Of a stretch of 64,000 bases of DNA, positions 24,301 through 32,406 are shown in pieces. The translations under genes and the position numbers were made by a program. The notes under the pieces are model-generated. The model worked only from the letters and a program-made list of their open reading frames with translations, was not told where the DNA came from and ran no database searches. The stretch is from contig NZ_ASJB01000044.1 in NCBI RefSeq assembly GCF_000478275.1, positions 62,001 to 126,000 of the forward strand. The letters run 5' to 3'. Source of the DNA: Amycolatopsis orientalis DSM 40040 = KCTC 9412. GTDB taxonomy: Bacteria > Actinomycetota > Actinomycetes > Mycobacteriales > Pseudonocardiaceae. Position 1 is the first letter of the stretch; every line of letters begins with the position of its first letter.

Positions 24301-25956
24301 CTATGGTCCCGCTGCCGTGAGTGTTTCGGTGATCGAGGCGAGCGCTTGAATGATGTTGTGACAGAGGTAGTCGAAGATCTCGGCGGGTGTGTGCAGTCCC
24401 GGCGCTATCGTCGAGATCTCGAGTTGGACGGCTCCGCCTCCGTAGTGGGCGAAGCCGCCCTTCGATCGAAGCCGCTGGAGGTCCCTCAGAGGCTTGACGG
24501 CGTCTGGCGTGCCGCCGTGCTCGGTGAGGTAGAGCTGGAGCAGGCCCAGGGTCCGTGTCGAAGGATTTTTCGGTGGTGTGGACAGCGCACCTTTGATCCG
24601 GACCTCGTCGAGACTGTCGACCAGCACCTTCGACAAGGTCAGCAGCGGGCTCAGAAGCGCGCTCATGTCGTCGACGACTGGTGCGTGCAGGGTTTGCCAT
24701 TCGGTGGCTGTGGGTTCAGCGAGTGGCCGCCATAGTGGCCAGTTCTGGTGGCGTTGAGCGGCGTCGTTGGCACGAGCGACCGCGGTTCGCAGATCTCGGA
24801 CGGTGTCAGGGCTCGACGCGATTCTGTTGAGGCGCTCTCGTTCGCGCTTTCCGGAGTCGGGTTCGCCACCGGAGGGCGGGACGTTGTGGCTCTTCCAATG
24901 GCTCCACTCCGGCGTGGGCATTCGTGAAAGGTCGTAGAGGTCAACTTCGACGAGTCCGTCGGAGCTTCGCCCGATCGAGAGGCCCCACACGTTGAGGCAG
25001 TTGATCCGGCTTGCGGTGACGGTGTAGCGGCGTGGTTCGCTGAGGTAGCGGTCGAGGACCTGGGGTTGGAAGTACACCCGTGTCCCGAAGTGCGGGCCGG
25101 GGCTGCCGTCGATTCCGACGTTGGCGGGGGTGGGCTCCACGGTGAGCGGGCCTCCGGTGGAGGCATCGGTGTCGTAGGTGAAGGCTGGGTAGTCGGCGGG
25201 TTCCTCGTCGCTGCACCACGCGGGCCCGGGCGCGTTCTGCGCGGGAAGGATCACGTATTGGCCGTGCAGGGAGCTGGCCGCGACGAGCTTGCCGTGGGCG
25301 CGATCGCCGTCGTAGTCGTAGGTCTGGAACTCCATGGAGGCCCAGTCACACCGCATGGTGTGTTCTTCGGTGGTGACCGATGGTGCTTCGGGGTGGTCCT
25401 GATTGATCTGAATGGCGAGGAGCATGGCCATGCCGCGGGTGTGAAGGTAGTTGCGCAGTGCCATCGCTTGGACCTCGACGCAGTAGTCGTCCTGGCCTTG
25501 GACGCGCACACGGGCCAGCTCGACGTCACGTCCGGCGGAGTCAAGGTAGATCCAGCTGTTACCTCGGCGGACTGCGCGCCAGTACCAGAGGAACGGCCAC
25601 GCCCACTCGACGGACGGCTCCGTCACGGAGGCCACCCAGCGCAGGTGGCAGAAGAACTCGGCGCGGCCGCCGAACAGGTCGAGCAGCCCGCTGTGGAAGC
25701 CGCGGCTTTCGGAAATCTCCACCTGTCCGACGAGGAAGACTCGTGAGTGCGTACGCGCCAGCTCGTCGGGCACATCCGCCAGAGGGATCAGGGCACACTG
25801 ACGCACGTCTGACGCCGGGCCGGGTGTCAACTCGGCGATCTTCACCCACTGCGTGGGATAGGGAGTGATCGACTTCATCGCCTCGTGAGGCCACCAATCC
25901 TGGTGGGTGCCGACCGGCGCGAACTCGGTCTCCAGTGACGTATCCGACGATGCCAT
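24301..25956 (-). CDS. Large orphan protein, possible HEPN-like C-terminus
   Basis: The protein has 551 residues from ATG 25956. The frame extends upstream to 26301 but is non-coding in character there, and the ribosome site is weak. It is mostly mixed alpha/beta: QWVKIAELTPGPASDVRQCA, LFGGRAEFFCHLRWVASVTE, SWIYLDSAGRDVELARVRVQ, GTRVYFQPQVLDRYLSEPRR and LNVWGLSIGRSSDGLVEVDL. The C-terminal 150 residues are helical. LRDLQRLRSKGGFAHYGGGA there is reminiscent of the R-x4-6-H motif of HEPN domains, but the match is not exact. No signal peptide or membrane segment is seen. It may be a defence or stress protein; no assignment is safe. Confidence 0.6.
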   Translation of the reverse strand: MASSDTSLETEFAPVGTHQDWWPHEAMKSITPYPTQWVKIAELTPGPASDVRQCALIPLADVPDELARTHSRVFLVGQVEISESRGFHSGLLDLFGGRAEFFCHLRWVASVTEPSVEWAWPFLWYWRAVRRGNSWIYLDSAGRDVELARVRVQGQDDYCVEVQAMALRNYLHTRGMAMLLAIQINQDHPEAPSVTTEEHTMRCDWASMEFQTYDYDGDRAHGKLVAASSLHGQYVILPAQNAPGPAWCSDEEPADYPAFTYDTDASTGGPLTVEPTPANVGIDGSPGPHFGTRVYFQPQVLDRYLSEPRRYTVTASRINCLNVWGLSIGRSSDGLVEVDLYDLSRMPTPEWSHWKSHNVPPSGGEPDSGKRERERLNRIASSPDTVRDLRTAVARANDAAQRHQNWPLWRPLAEPTATEWQTLHAPVVDDMSALLSPLLTLSKVLVDSLDEVRIKGALSTPPKNPSTRTLGLLQLYLTEHGGTPDAVKPLRDLQRLRSKGGFAHYGGGAVQLEISTIAPGLHTPAEIFDYLCHNIIQALASITETLTAAGP

Positions 25957-26051
25957 CTGCCGATCACACCATCTACGCCGCCGCCGCGGCGGCAGAAGCA
26001 GTCGTCTGACACGCCGGACGGACCGCTGCTCCCCGTGTTTCGGGCCAGATG

Positions 26052-26209
26052 TTAGGCGGTCACGGGGATCCTGTGCCGGGCGAGGTGATCGAGGACTTCG
26101 TGGGGCGGTGAGCCATGAACCTGTGATTCGGGTTCGCCGATGATCAGGTCGGTGCTGTCTGGGTGTTCGGGCAGGACGTCGGCGGTTCCGACGTGGCGAT
26201 CGCTGGTCA
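26052..26209 (-). pseudogene. C-terminal gene fragment
   Basis: Before TAA at 26052-26054 the frame reads TSDRHVGTADVLPEHPDSTD, LIIGEPESQVHGSPPHEVLD and HLARHRIPVTA with clean GC3 codon bias. It looks like the last 50 residues of an alpha/beta protein. An in-frame stop lies just upstream (about 26229) and only a TTG could start it. It is therefore a remnant, or a very small gene with a poor start. Confidence 0.4.
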
Positions 26210-26299
26210 ACGAGATGCACCGATGAGATCAAGTAGCACCGACCTGCCCACGTCCATGCCACCTCCGCCGTGCAAACCGCGCAACAGGCAGAATGAGCC

Positions 26300-27397
26300 A
26301 TGCGCGACCTCGCTGAGAGACCGGTGACGTTTAACTACGACTTCAACATGGCGTGCTCGGCCTGCCCGGCGATCACCCCGCTCACCAGCACCGACTACCA
26401 CCAGGAAGTCAACCAGGCGCACATCGCGTGCCGCGGATGTGGCGCCGACATCCACTTCGGGCGAGCCGTGATGACGCTGCGCAACGCCGACGACCCGGTC
26501 CTCGACGACGGCTACCTCACCGTCGTTGCCTGGTATCACACCAGCACGTATTCCGACTGGCCCTTTGGGAGCCGCACGATGCCGGCCGCGACCCTCGAGG
26601 CGTACCGGGAACACATGCCGGCGGGAGCGGGGGCGGGCGCCCGTGCCCGTCATGAGAATCAGGCACTGCATGTTGGCACGTACGAAGCGGCGATCGAGTC
26701 GATGCTGCGCCGGATGGATGACCAGGACGACGGCGGCGCCCAGTTCTTCCTGTACCGCGTCGCACTCCGAGCCAGAGACCTGGCGGTGGAGCGGGGTTGG
26801 CGAGACGAGAACACCGAGAACGCGGCGAGCCTGAGCCAAGACGACCTCGGCGGCGCCGACGTCGTCCGATATCTCAACGTTTTCGAGTCACCCGGTTCGA
26901 TCTCTTTGGCCATCCGCCCATCGGCGATCGCCGCGACCCAGTGTATCGAGCTACCGGTCGACACCCTGTGCGACGGCGTCGAACCGAGCCTGCTCGCTGA
27001 GGTCGGCGAGGTGCGGATCGAGCACGAACGCCGCAAAGCCGAGCGTTCGCGGCTTGGGCCAAGCCCGCTCGACCTGTTACGCCGCAAAGTGGAGGCCCGC
27101 CGCGATGCCATTCCCGGACTTATGCCACCTGTGCGCCAGAACAGCCTGCCGCAGCCGCTACATCAGCTGCTTATCGACAGGTACCTGCCGGGTGTATCGG
27201 AGCCAGTTCGGGAACGGTTCACGAGCGCGATGAGTGCTTGGCGCGGTGCACAGGAAGCACTGGTCGGCGACGCCGACTACGCCACGCGATTCGCGAGTAT
27301 GGCTCCTCTGCTTACGCGCCACCAGGAGGTACGACAGCTCGTTGCCGCAGATAGTGCGAACCACATCGAGGTAGGCGCGGAAAGGTCGACTCGATGA
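26300..27397 (+). CDS. Zinc-ribbon protein with a conserved actinobacterial alpha/beta domain
   Basis: The protein has 365 residues. Residues 17-55 hold two Cys-x-x-Cys pairs (MACSACPAI and IACRGCGADIHFG), a zinc ribbon. Residues 75-210 contain LTVVAWYHTSTYSDWP, ENQALHVGTYEAAIESMLRR, QFFLYRVALRARDLAVERGW and ADVVRYLNVFESPGSISLAI. This order (a Tyr-His-Thr-Ser strand, a 'LHVGTYEAAI' helix, then an 'F-L-Y-R-V' strand) recurs in uncharacterised actinobacterial proteins and resembles compact ADP-ribosyltransferase-like folds, but no catalytic triad can be proven. The C-terminal third is helical and charged. The start is ATG 26300. It is divergent from the large orphan gene at 24301-25956. Confidence 0.6.
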   Translation: MRDLAERPVTFNYDFNMACSACPAITPLTSTDYHQEVNQAHIACRGCGADIHFGRAVMTLRNADDPVLDDGYLTVVAWYHTSTYSDWPFGSRTMPAATLEAYREHMPAGAGAGARARHENQALHVGTYEAAIESMLRRMDDQDDGGAQFFLYRVALRARDLAVERGWRDENTENAASLSQDDLGGADVVRYLNVFESPGSISLAIRPSAIAATQCIELPVDTLCDGVEPSLLAEVGEVRIEHERRKAERSRLGPSPLDLLRRKVEARRDAIPGLMPPVRQNSLPQPLHQLLIDRYLPGVSEPVRERFTSAMSAWRGAQEALVGDADYATRFASMAPLLTRHQEVRQLVAADSANHIEVGAERSTR

Positions 27398-27673
27398 TCG
27401 GCAGTCATGTAGAGGGCCGACTTGCTGGCAAGCGTCAGCAGAGTTAGCGCCTCGACGATTGAGCTCGCGGATGGTTGGCGCTCGCCACTCCTATTGTCAC
27501 GGCCGCCGTCCCGATCTCAGTGACGGGTGGCAGCGCCGGTGCTGTACGCCGAACCTCCGGCTATTTGCGGAGAGGTCTCTGGCTTGCCGCGTGGGGCGTG
27601 ACCGGTCCTGCTTGCCGCGTCGGCGTCAATGACAGGCAACAAGCAATCGGACTGCGCAAAACGGTCGCCTGGG

Positions 27674-30600
27674 TCATTTCCTAATACTGTCCGGTGCCAG
27701 GCAAGCAACCCCGGCGGGACCGGCGATGACGACCGCGCCTGTGGAGGTGATGGCGACGCTCTGGATGGGGCTGCCCACGTCGATGACGATCGGGACGCCG
27801 CCAGTGCGCCACAGCTGGTCCCAGAGACGCAATGTGCCGTCGTTCGCCACCGTCGCGAGGGTGGCGTGTCCGTGCACGACTCCGGTTGCCACTGAGGTGA
27901 TGGAGCCGGTGTGGCCTTCCAAGCGGTGGCGCAGTGCGCCGGTCGTGAGGTCCCAGACCCTCACAATGCGGTCGTTGCAACCGCTCACGATGAGAATTCG
28001 GCCATTGACCTCGGCCACGCCCACGGCGCGGATCCAGTCACCATGGTCTGTCAGGTCGTGGCCGAACTGGTCGCCTGTGCGCAGGTCCCAGGCTCTGACG
28101 GTCCGATCGTTGCTGGCGGTCACGGCCAAGGGGATGCCCGCCACCGTCGCCGTCGCCAGGGCGTTGATCGCGCCCTTGTGGATCTTCAGATATTCGCCGA
28201 CCTGTTTGCCGTCCGACGTTCGCCAGATCCGCAGTGCTTTGTCGTCACCGCCGGAGGCGATGCACTCAGTCCCACTGATCTCGATCACAGCGACTCCGTT
28301 CACTTTTCCCACGTGCGCGGCCGGAACCTTCACGAGCGCGGTCCTGCTGGTCAGGTCCCAGGTCTCAACGGCGCCGTCCCGGTTGCCGGTGACCAGGAGG
28401 GCGCCGAGTGTTCGTGTGGCCACGGCCACCGACTGGAAGGAACCATGGCTCTTTATCGCTGTGCCGAAGGGCGCGCCGGTCGTCAGATGCCACACTTGCG
28501 CCGTGCGGTCGTTGCTGACCGTGATGGCCATGTTCGAGCCGTCGGTGGCAATCGCGTTGATGCCACCGGTATGCACGGTGCGGTAGCTACGCTTGGTCGT
28601 TCGCGCTGTCAGGTCCCACAGGCGTACTGACCTGTCGGTGCTGGTGGTGATCGCGGTCGCTCTGCCGTTGAGCACGGTGGTGGTCACGCCGGTGGCCTTG
28701 AGCCGGTGACCGGTTCGCGGCGTAGACAGTGCCGCACCGGTGAGGACGTCCCAGACGCGGACGGTGCGGTCGTTGCTGACGGAGACCACGACGGGAACGG
28801 AGTCGAGCGTAGTCACCGCGAATGCGTTGATCCAGCCATCGTGACCGGTAAGTACCTCGGCCTTGACCTGCGCGGAGCCGAGTCGCCACAGCCGGATTTT
28901 GTGGTCCGTCGCGCCGCTGATCACCACGACATCGCCGAGGTGCCTTGCCACGGCCACCGCGTTGACAGTGCCCGTGTGGTCTTCTAGCGGCTCGCCGAGA
29001 GCCGTGCGGTCACACAGGTCCCAGAGCCGGACGGCTCCGTCGGCTCCGCCGCTGATCGCGACCGCGCGGCTGTTCAATTCGGTGAAGATGACCGCGTTCA
29101 CCCCGCCGGCGTGGCCTGGAAGAGGTTCGCCCAGCGGCGCGCCCGCGGTAATGTCCCAGACTCGAAGGTCACCGTCGGCTCCGCCGCTGACCGCTACCTG
29201 CTGGCCGTTGATGACGCCGAGCGCGACGGCGTGCACGGGACCGGTGTGCTCGGTGAGCGGGTCGCCGATTTGCTGGCCTGTCATGGCGTCCCAGATTCGA
29301 ACGCTGCCGTCGAGGGACGCGCTGATCACGACCGCGCGATCGTCGAGTTGTCCGCACACGAGCGAGGTCACCGACTTGGTATGGCCGACCAGCGGATCGC
29401 CGACCATCTCGCTGGTGCCGAGTTCCCATAGTCGGATCGTGCCGTCCGCGGCACCCGTGACGACGACGGTGATGCCTGCGAAGGCACCCATGGTGACAGC
29501 GGTCGTCGCACTGCTGTGGTCCGGCAGACGACGGTGTCTGCCGGGTGGCAGCCATTGGGTCCATGGGACGTCCCACTTCACCGCCTGAAGTTCACGCACG
29601 GCGTCCGCCAGCCAGTCGACTCCGTGCAGTCGCGCGGTGAGCGTGAGCATCGTGGCGGAGTCGACGGCCGTGCCGTCCGAGGCTTCACGTCCTGCCAACT
29701 CGTAGACGTGGGCTGCCGCAAGCGCCTTCTCCGTTGCGACCTCGGTCAACAACGGGAGGATGCGGTCCCTGTCGGTGGCGAGCAGGAAGCCGGGGTCCAC
29801 GACCAGTTCGTCGAGTCGTCGTGCGCGTGTCGCGTGCTCCGCGAGGTTTGTGCGGGTGTAGCTGTCGCTGGTGCTCCAGTCGCGCTGCCCTGTCGGCATG
29901 GAGTCGACATTGCTCAGCAGAATGTCCACAAAGGATCTGTGAATGTCACTCTCGTTGCCCACCAGCCGAATCGCGTCGTGCCGGAGATACTCGGCGAGGG
30001 CCTCGTGGAAGAGCGACCACGAGGTCAGGCCAGCCGCTTCGACAGCGCGCAGCAGCGCGGCGGCCGGGGTGTCGTCCCGCAGCTTCCGCACGTCCTGTGC
30101 CGAGTACGTGCCCACCCCCAAGCGGGTGGCCAGTTCGGCCCAGACGTCGTCATTCGGTAAACCGTCGCCGTGGCTGAACGCCAACGGGCGCAGCAGATCG
30201 CGCACCCAGCTCGTGCACGCCTCCGGAGTGAAGGACAGAATCCCGCGCCGGTGCATCGCTTCACCTGCCGATGCCAGGTAGCGCTCCATGGCGTCCGACA
30301 CGGTGCTGGGGAACGCCACGGTGTCCGCGCCCACGACGGTCGGTCGCTGTACCAGATCCAGCGCGACCAGTTGCGCGATCAGGAAACTCTTACCGGCTTT
30401 CGCCGCAGCCTCTTGTGCGATCGTGGTCGCCAACTCTGGACGGCCTCGGTAGGGAGTCGTGAACGTAGGGTCGCTGTCCGCGAGCAGATAGGCGGCGATG
30501 TAGTCGCTGACATCAGTGGCGGAGAAGTATTCGGCCTTGTCGAGGTCGATCTCCTGCTGCGCGGTGCGAAGGTGGGCGCGAAGCTCCCGGCGCGTTCCGA

Positions 30601-31978
30601 TGATCATTCGGAGCCCCGTTCCTTGCCCGTTTCGGATCAGAGGGGCGAGGAGTTCCCTGGCCAGCTCCCGCGGGTGCACGGCCTCGTCGAGTGCGTCGAG
30701 CACCACCGCGCCTGGCCACGTGTGGTCGTGCAACGCGTCGATCAGGTCGTCCTGGTCGCCGATGTCCGGCAGACCCAGAAATGTGCCGATCTGTGCGGCG
30801 ACCTGCGCGGTAGTCTTGCCCGCCGCGTGAACGGCGGCGGCGACCTGGCCGACCGCGGCGACAGTACCGGGTTGTGCCTGGTCGAGGACGCTCGCGGGGA
30901 TCTGGGCGCGGTAGTGCTCGTAGGTCGTCACGACCAGGCGGGCCAACACAGCCGACTTACCGGACCCCGGTGACCCTGTTACCACGGTGACGACAGGTGA
31001 CGCAGGATAAGCTGAGATCGACAGCGAACCCACGAGCTCGCGCAACGCCGAACTGCGCCCGGTGAAGTACCAGCCGCCGTGTGATGCGCGCTCAACGCCG
31101 CGGCTGCGGGGTTCCCAGTGTCGCCGGAATGCGGGATCGAGGTGCCACGCCGAGGTGCTTTTGTCAGCGGCCGGAGCGTCTTCCGGTGCGGTTCGGGCAT
31201 GCCGGTAGGGCATGAGAGCCTGGCTGAACTCGCCATCGCTGCCGCCGAGTCCGCGGACCGACGAGCTGAGACGCCGAGCCTCGGCCACTGCTTCAGGATG
31301 CGGCGGTGCTTCCTTGATCTGATTGCAGAGCCGAGTGAACCTCTCGATCCACGGTGGGATCTCGGCGCGCCGGTCGAGCTCGGCCAGGGCCAGCGCGCCG
31401 TCGGTGAGGAACGCGTCCTCGGGAGCGTGCTCCACCAGTTCCACGATCTCCCGGAACACGCGATCCGCCTGGCCTGCCTTGATCAGCGCCTGGAAGCGTT
31501 CGTGCTGGAACCTGCGGAACTCGTTCTGGAGGTCGAGTCGGCGGTTCCCGGCCCACGAGCCCTCGACGTCGGCCAGCGGCTCGCCTTTCCACAGCGCTGC
31601 GGCTCGGTCGAAGAGCTCGGGGATCTGTCGCTGCCGCGCCTCGGCGTAAAGCTCGCCGAACTGGTGGTAGTCGACCTCCGAAGGGGCGACGTTCAGGGTG
31701 TAGGTGCGGTCTCGACTGTCGTACTCGAGCGACTTGGGGTCTCCACCTGCCTCTCGGATCGCCTTGTCAACGTGGCCTGCGTACCTGGCCAACGTCTCCA
31801 GCGAACTGTCCGTCTGCTTGCTGGGCAACCAGACGCAGTTCACGAGCCTGTCCGCAGGCACCGGCTTGCCGGGGTTCAAAGCGAGAGCCGCGAGCACGCA
31901 ACGCGGGCCAGATGAGGGCAGGGGGCGCTCTCCGTCGTGGAGGTAGACGCCCACCTTGCCGAGCAGCCGTACCTCCAT
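27674..31978 (-). CDS. SARP-type regulator fused to a STAND NTPase and WD40 repeats
   Basis: The protein has 1434 residues from ATG 31978 (AGGAGG ribosome site, 5-base spacing; a TTG one codon earlier is too close). Residues 1-95 are an OmpR-like winged helix (MEVRLLGKVGVYLHDG, VLAALALNPGKPVPADRLVN). Residues 100-205 are the BTAD helical domain of SARP activators (VDYHQFGELYAEARQR, LFDRAAALWKGEPLAD). Residues 305-450 are a P-loop NTPase with Walker A TGSPGSGKSAVL and Walker B AVVLDALDEAV. A helical region follows, then from about residue 845 some 13 WD40 repeats (LWELG, VRIWDAMTGQQIG, VRLWDLTARTT). The order is DNA-binding effector, switch, sensor. It would bind a signal through the propeller and act on DNA as an ATP-dependent oligomer. 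It is divergent from the peptide/E1 operon, with a repeat array between. Confidence 0.85.
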   Translation of the reverse strand: MEVRLLGKVGVYLHDGERPLPSSGPRCVLAALALNPGKPVPADRLVNCVWLPSKQTDSSLETLARYAGHVDKAIREAGGDPKSLEYDSRDRTYTLNVAPSEVDYHQFGELYAEARQRQIPELFDRAAALWKGEPLADVEGSWAGNRRLDLQNEFRRFQHERFQALIKAGQADRVFREIVELVEHAPEDAFLTDGALALAELDRRAEIPPWIERFTRLCNQIKEAPPHPEAVAEARRLSSSVRGLGGSDGEFSQALMPYRHARTAPEDAPAADKSTSAWHLDPAFRRHWEPRSRGVERASHGGWYFTGRSSALRELVGSLSISAYPASPVVTVVTGSPGSGKSAVLARLVVTTYEHYRAQIPASVLDQAQPGTVAAVGQVAAAVHAAGKTTAQVAAQIGTFLGLPDIGDQDDLIDALHDHTWPGAVVLDALDEAVHPRELARELLAPLIRNGQGTGLRMIIGTRRELRAHLRTAQQEIDLDKAEYFSATDVSDYIAAYLLADSDPTFTTPYRGRPELATTIAQEAAAKAGKSFLIAQLVALDLVQRPTVVGADTVAFPSTVSDAMERYLASAGEAMHRRGILSFTPEACTSWVRDLLRPLAFSHGDGLPNDDVWAELATRLGVGTYSAQDVRKLRDDTPAAALLRAVEAAGLTSWSLFHEALAEYLRHDAIRLVGNESDIHRSFVDILLSNVDSMPTGQRDWSTSDSYTRTNLAEHATRARRLDELVVDPGFLLATDRDRILPLLTEVATEKALAAAHVYELAGREASDGTAVDSATMLTLTARLHGVDWLADAVRELQAVKWDVPWTQWLPPGRHRRLPDHSSATTAVTMGAFAGITVVVTGAADGTIRLWELGTSEMVGDPLVGHTKSVTSLVCGQLDDRAVVISASLDGSVRIWDAMTGQQIGDPLTEHTGPVHAVALGVINGQQVAVSGGADGDLRVWDITAGAPLGEPLPGHAGGVNAVIFTELNSRAVAISGGADGAVRLWDLCDRTALGEPLEDHTGTVNAVAVARHLGDVVVISGATDHKIRLWRLGSAQVKAEVLTGHDGWINAFAVTTLDSVPVVVSVSNDRTVRVWDVLTGAALSTPRTGHRLKATGVTTTVLNGRATAITTSTDRSVRLWDLTARTTKRSYRTVHTGGINAIATDGSNMAITVSNDRTAQVWHLTTGAPFGTAIKSHGSFQSVAVATRTLGALLVTGNRDGAVETWDLTSRTALVKVPAAHVGKVNGVAVIEISGTECIASGGDDKALRIWRTSDGKQVGEYLKIHKGAINALATATVAGIPLAVTASNDRTVRAWDLRTGDQFGHDLTDHGDWIRAVGVAEVNGRILIVSGCNDRIVRVWDLTTGALRHRLEGHTGSITSVATGVVHGHATLATVANDGTLRLWDQLWRTGGVPIVIDVGSPIQSVAITSTGAVVIAGPAGVACLAPDSIRK

Positions 31979-32110
31979 CAAGTCCTCCTGCGGCGTGGGA
32001 CCGATATCCGATTATGTCAGTCCGCATGAGTCGTACCGGTGAGACCCCGTGCCTGTTCCTGTAGGTCCGCAGGAAGTTGAAAAAGCTTGAACCGCGGTCT
32101 GACCTGCGCT

Positions 32111-32170
32111 GTCCTGCGGCCTGTCCGGGTTTCTGTCCGATTCGCCGTCCCAGATTTTGTCCGGGTTGAT
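32111..32170. promoter_or_regulatory. Five direct repeats at an exact 12-bp period, SARP-type operator candidate
   Basis: GTCC occurs at 32111, 32123, 32135, 32147 and 32159, each 12 bp apart. Units 2 and 5 share the heptamer GTCCGGG; the others are GTCCTGC, GTCCGAT and GTCCCAG. Known SARP proteins bind tandem heptamers at a period of about one helix turn (usually 11 bp) just upstream of a weak -10. The array ends 54 bp before the peptide ATG and lies in the only gap between the SARP-STAND-WD40 gene and the peptide/E1 operon. Binding by that protein is inference. Confidence 0.65.
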
Positions 32171-32218
32171 CCGGATCGTCGTCCCCGTCAGCACCACACA
32201 GGGATGGGGAGACACCGC

Positions 32219-32389
32219 ATGAACAGGCTCGGACTGCACGCGCCGCTCGCTGAGGAGGAGGACCTGCACCCGCGGGCATCTCTCTCCGCGTTCCAGCCGA
32301 AGGGCAGGCGGGCGCAGATGATCATCGAGATCCTCCGCGAGGAGCGCGATCTGGTGGTCCGCTGCCACAAGAACGACCCGAACAGCTGA
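32219..32389 (+). CDS. 56-residue putative precursor peptide for the adjacent E1-like enzyme
   Basis: ATG 32219 has a GGGGAGA ribosome site 7 bases upstream. The peptide has an acidic N-terminal leader-like part (MNRLGLHAPLAEEEDLHPRA), a middle SLSAFQPKGRRAQMIIEILR and an end EERDLVVRCHKNDPNS. It is too short for a folded ubiquitin-like protein and does not end in Gly-Gly. It ends 17 bases before the GTG of an E1-type adenylyltransferase that carries a putative leader-binding domain, which is the usual layout of RiPP or microcin C-type precursor/enzyme pairs. A Cys and two Asn lie in the last eight residues and are candidate modification sites, but the C-terminal residue is Ser, not the Asn used by MccB. 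The frame extends to 32087 without a better start. Confidence 0.65.
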   Translation: MNRLGLHAPLAEEEDLHPRASLSAFQPKGRRAQMIIEILREERDLVVRCHKNDPNS

Positions 32390-32406
32390 GCGGGAGGAGC
32401 AGAGCC

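Noticed and set aside
32219..32389. Reading the 56-residue peptide as a ubiquitin-like modifier
   Set aside because: Too short for a beta-grasp fold and lacks a C-terminal Gly-Gly; no E2, JAB protease or CBASS cyclase is nearby.
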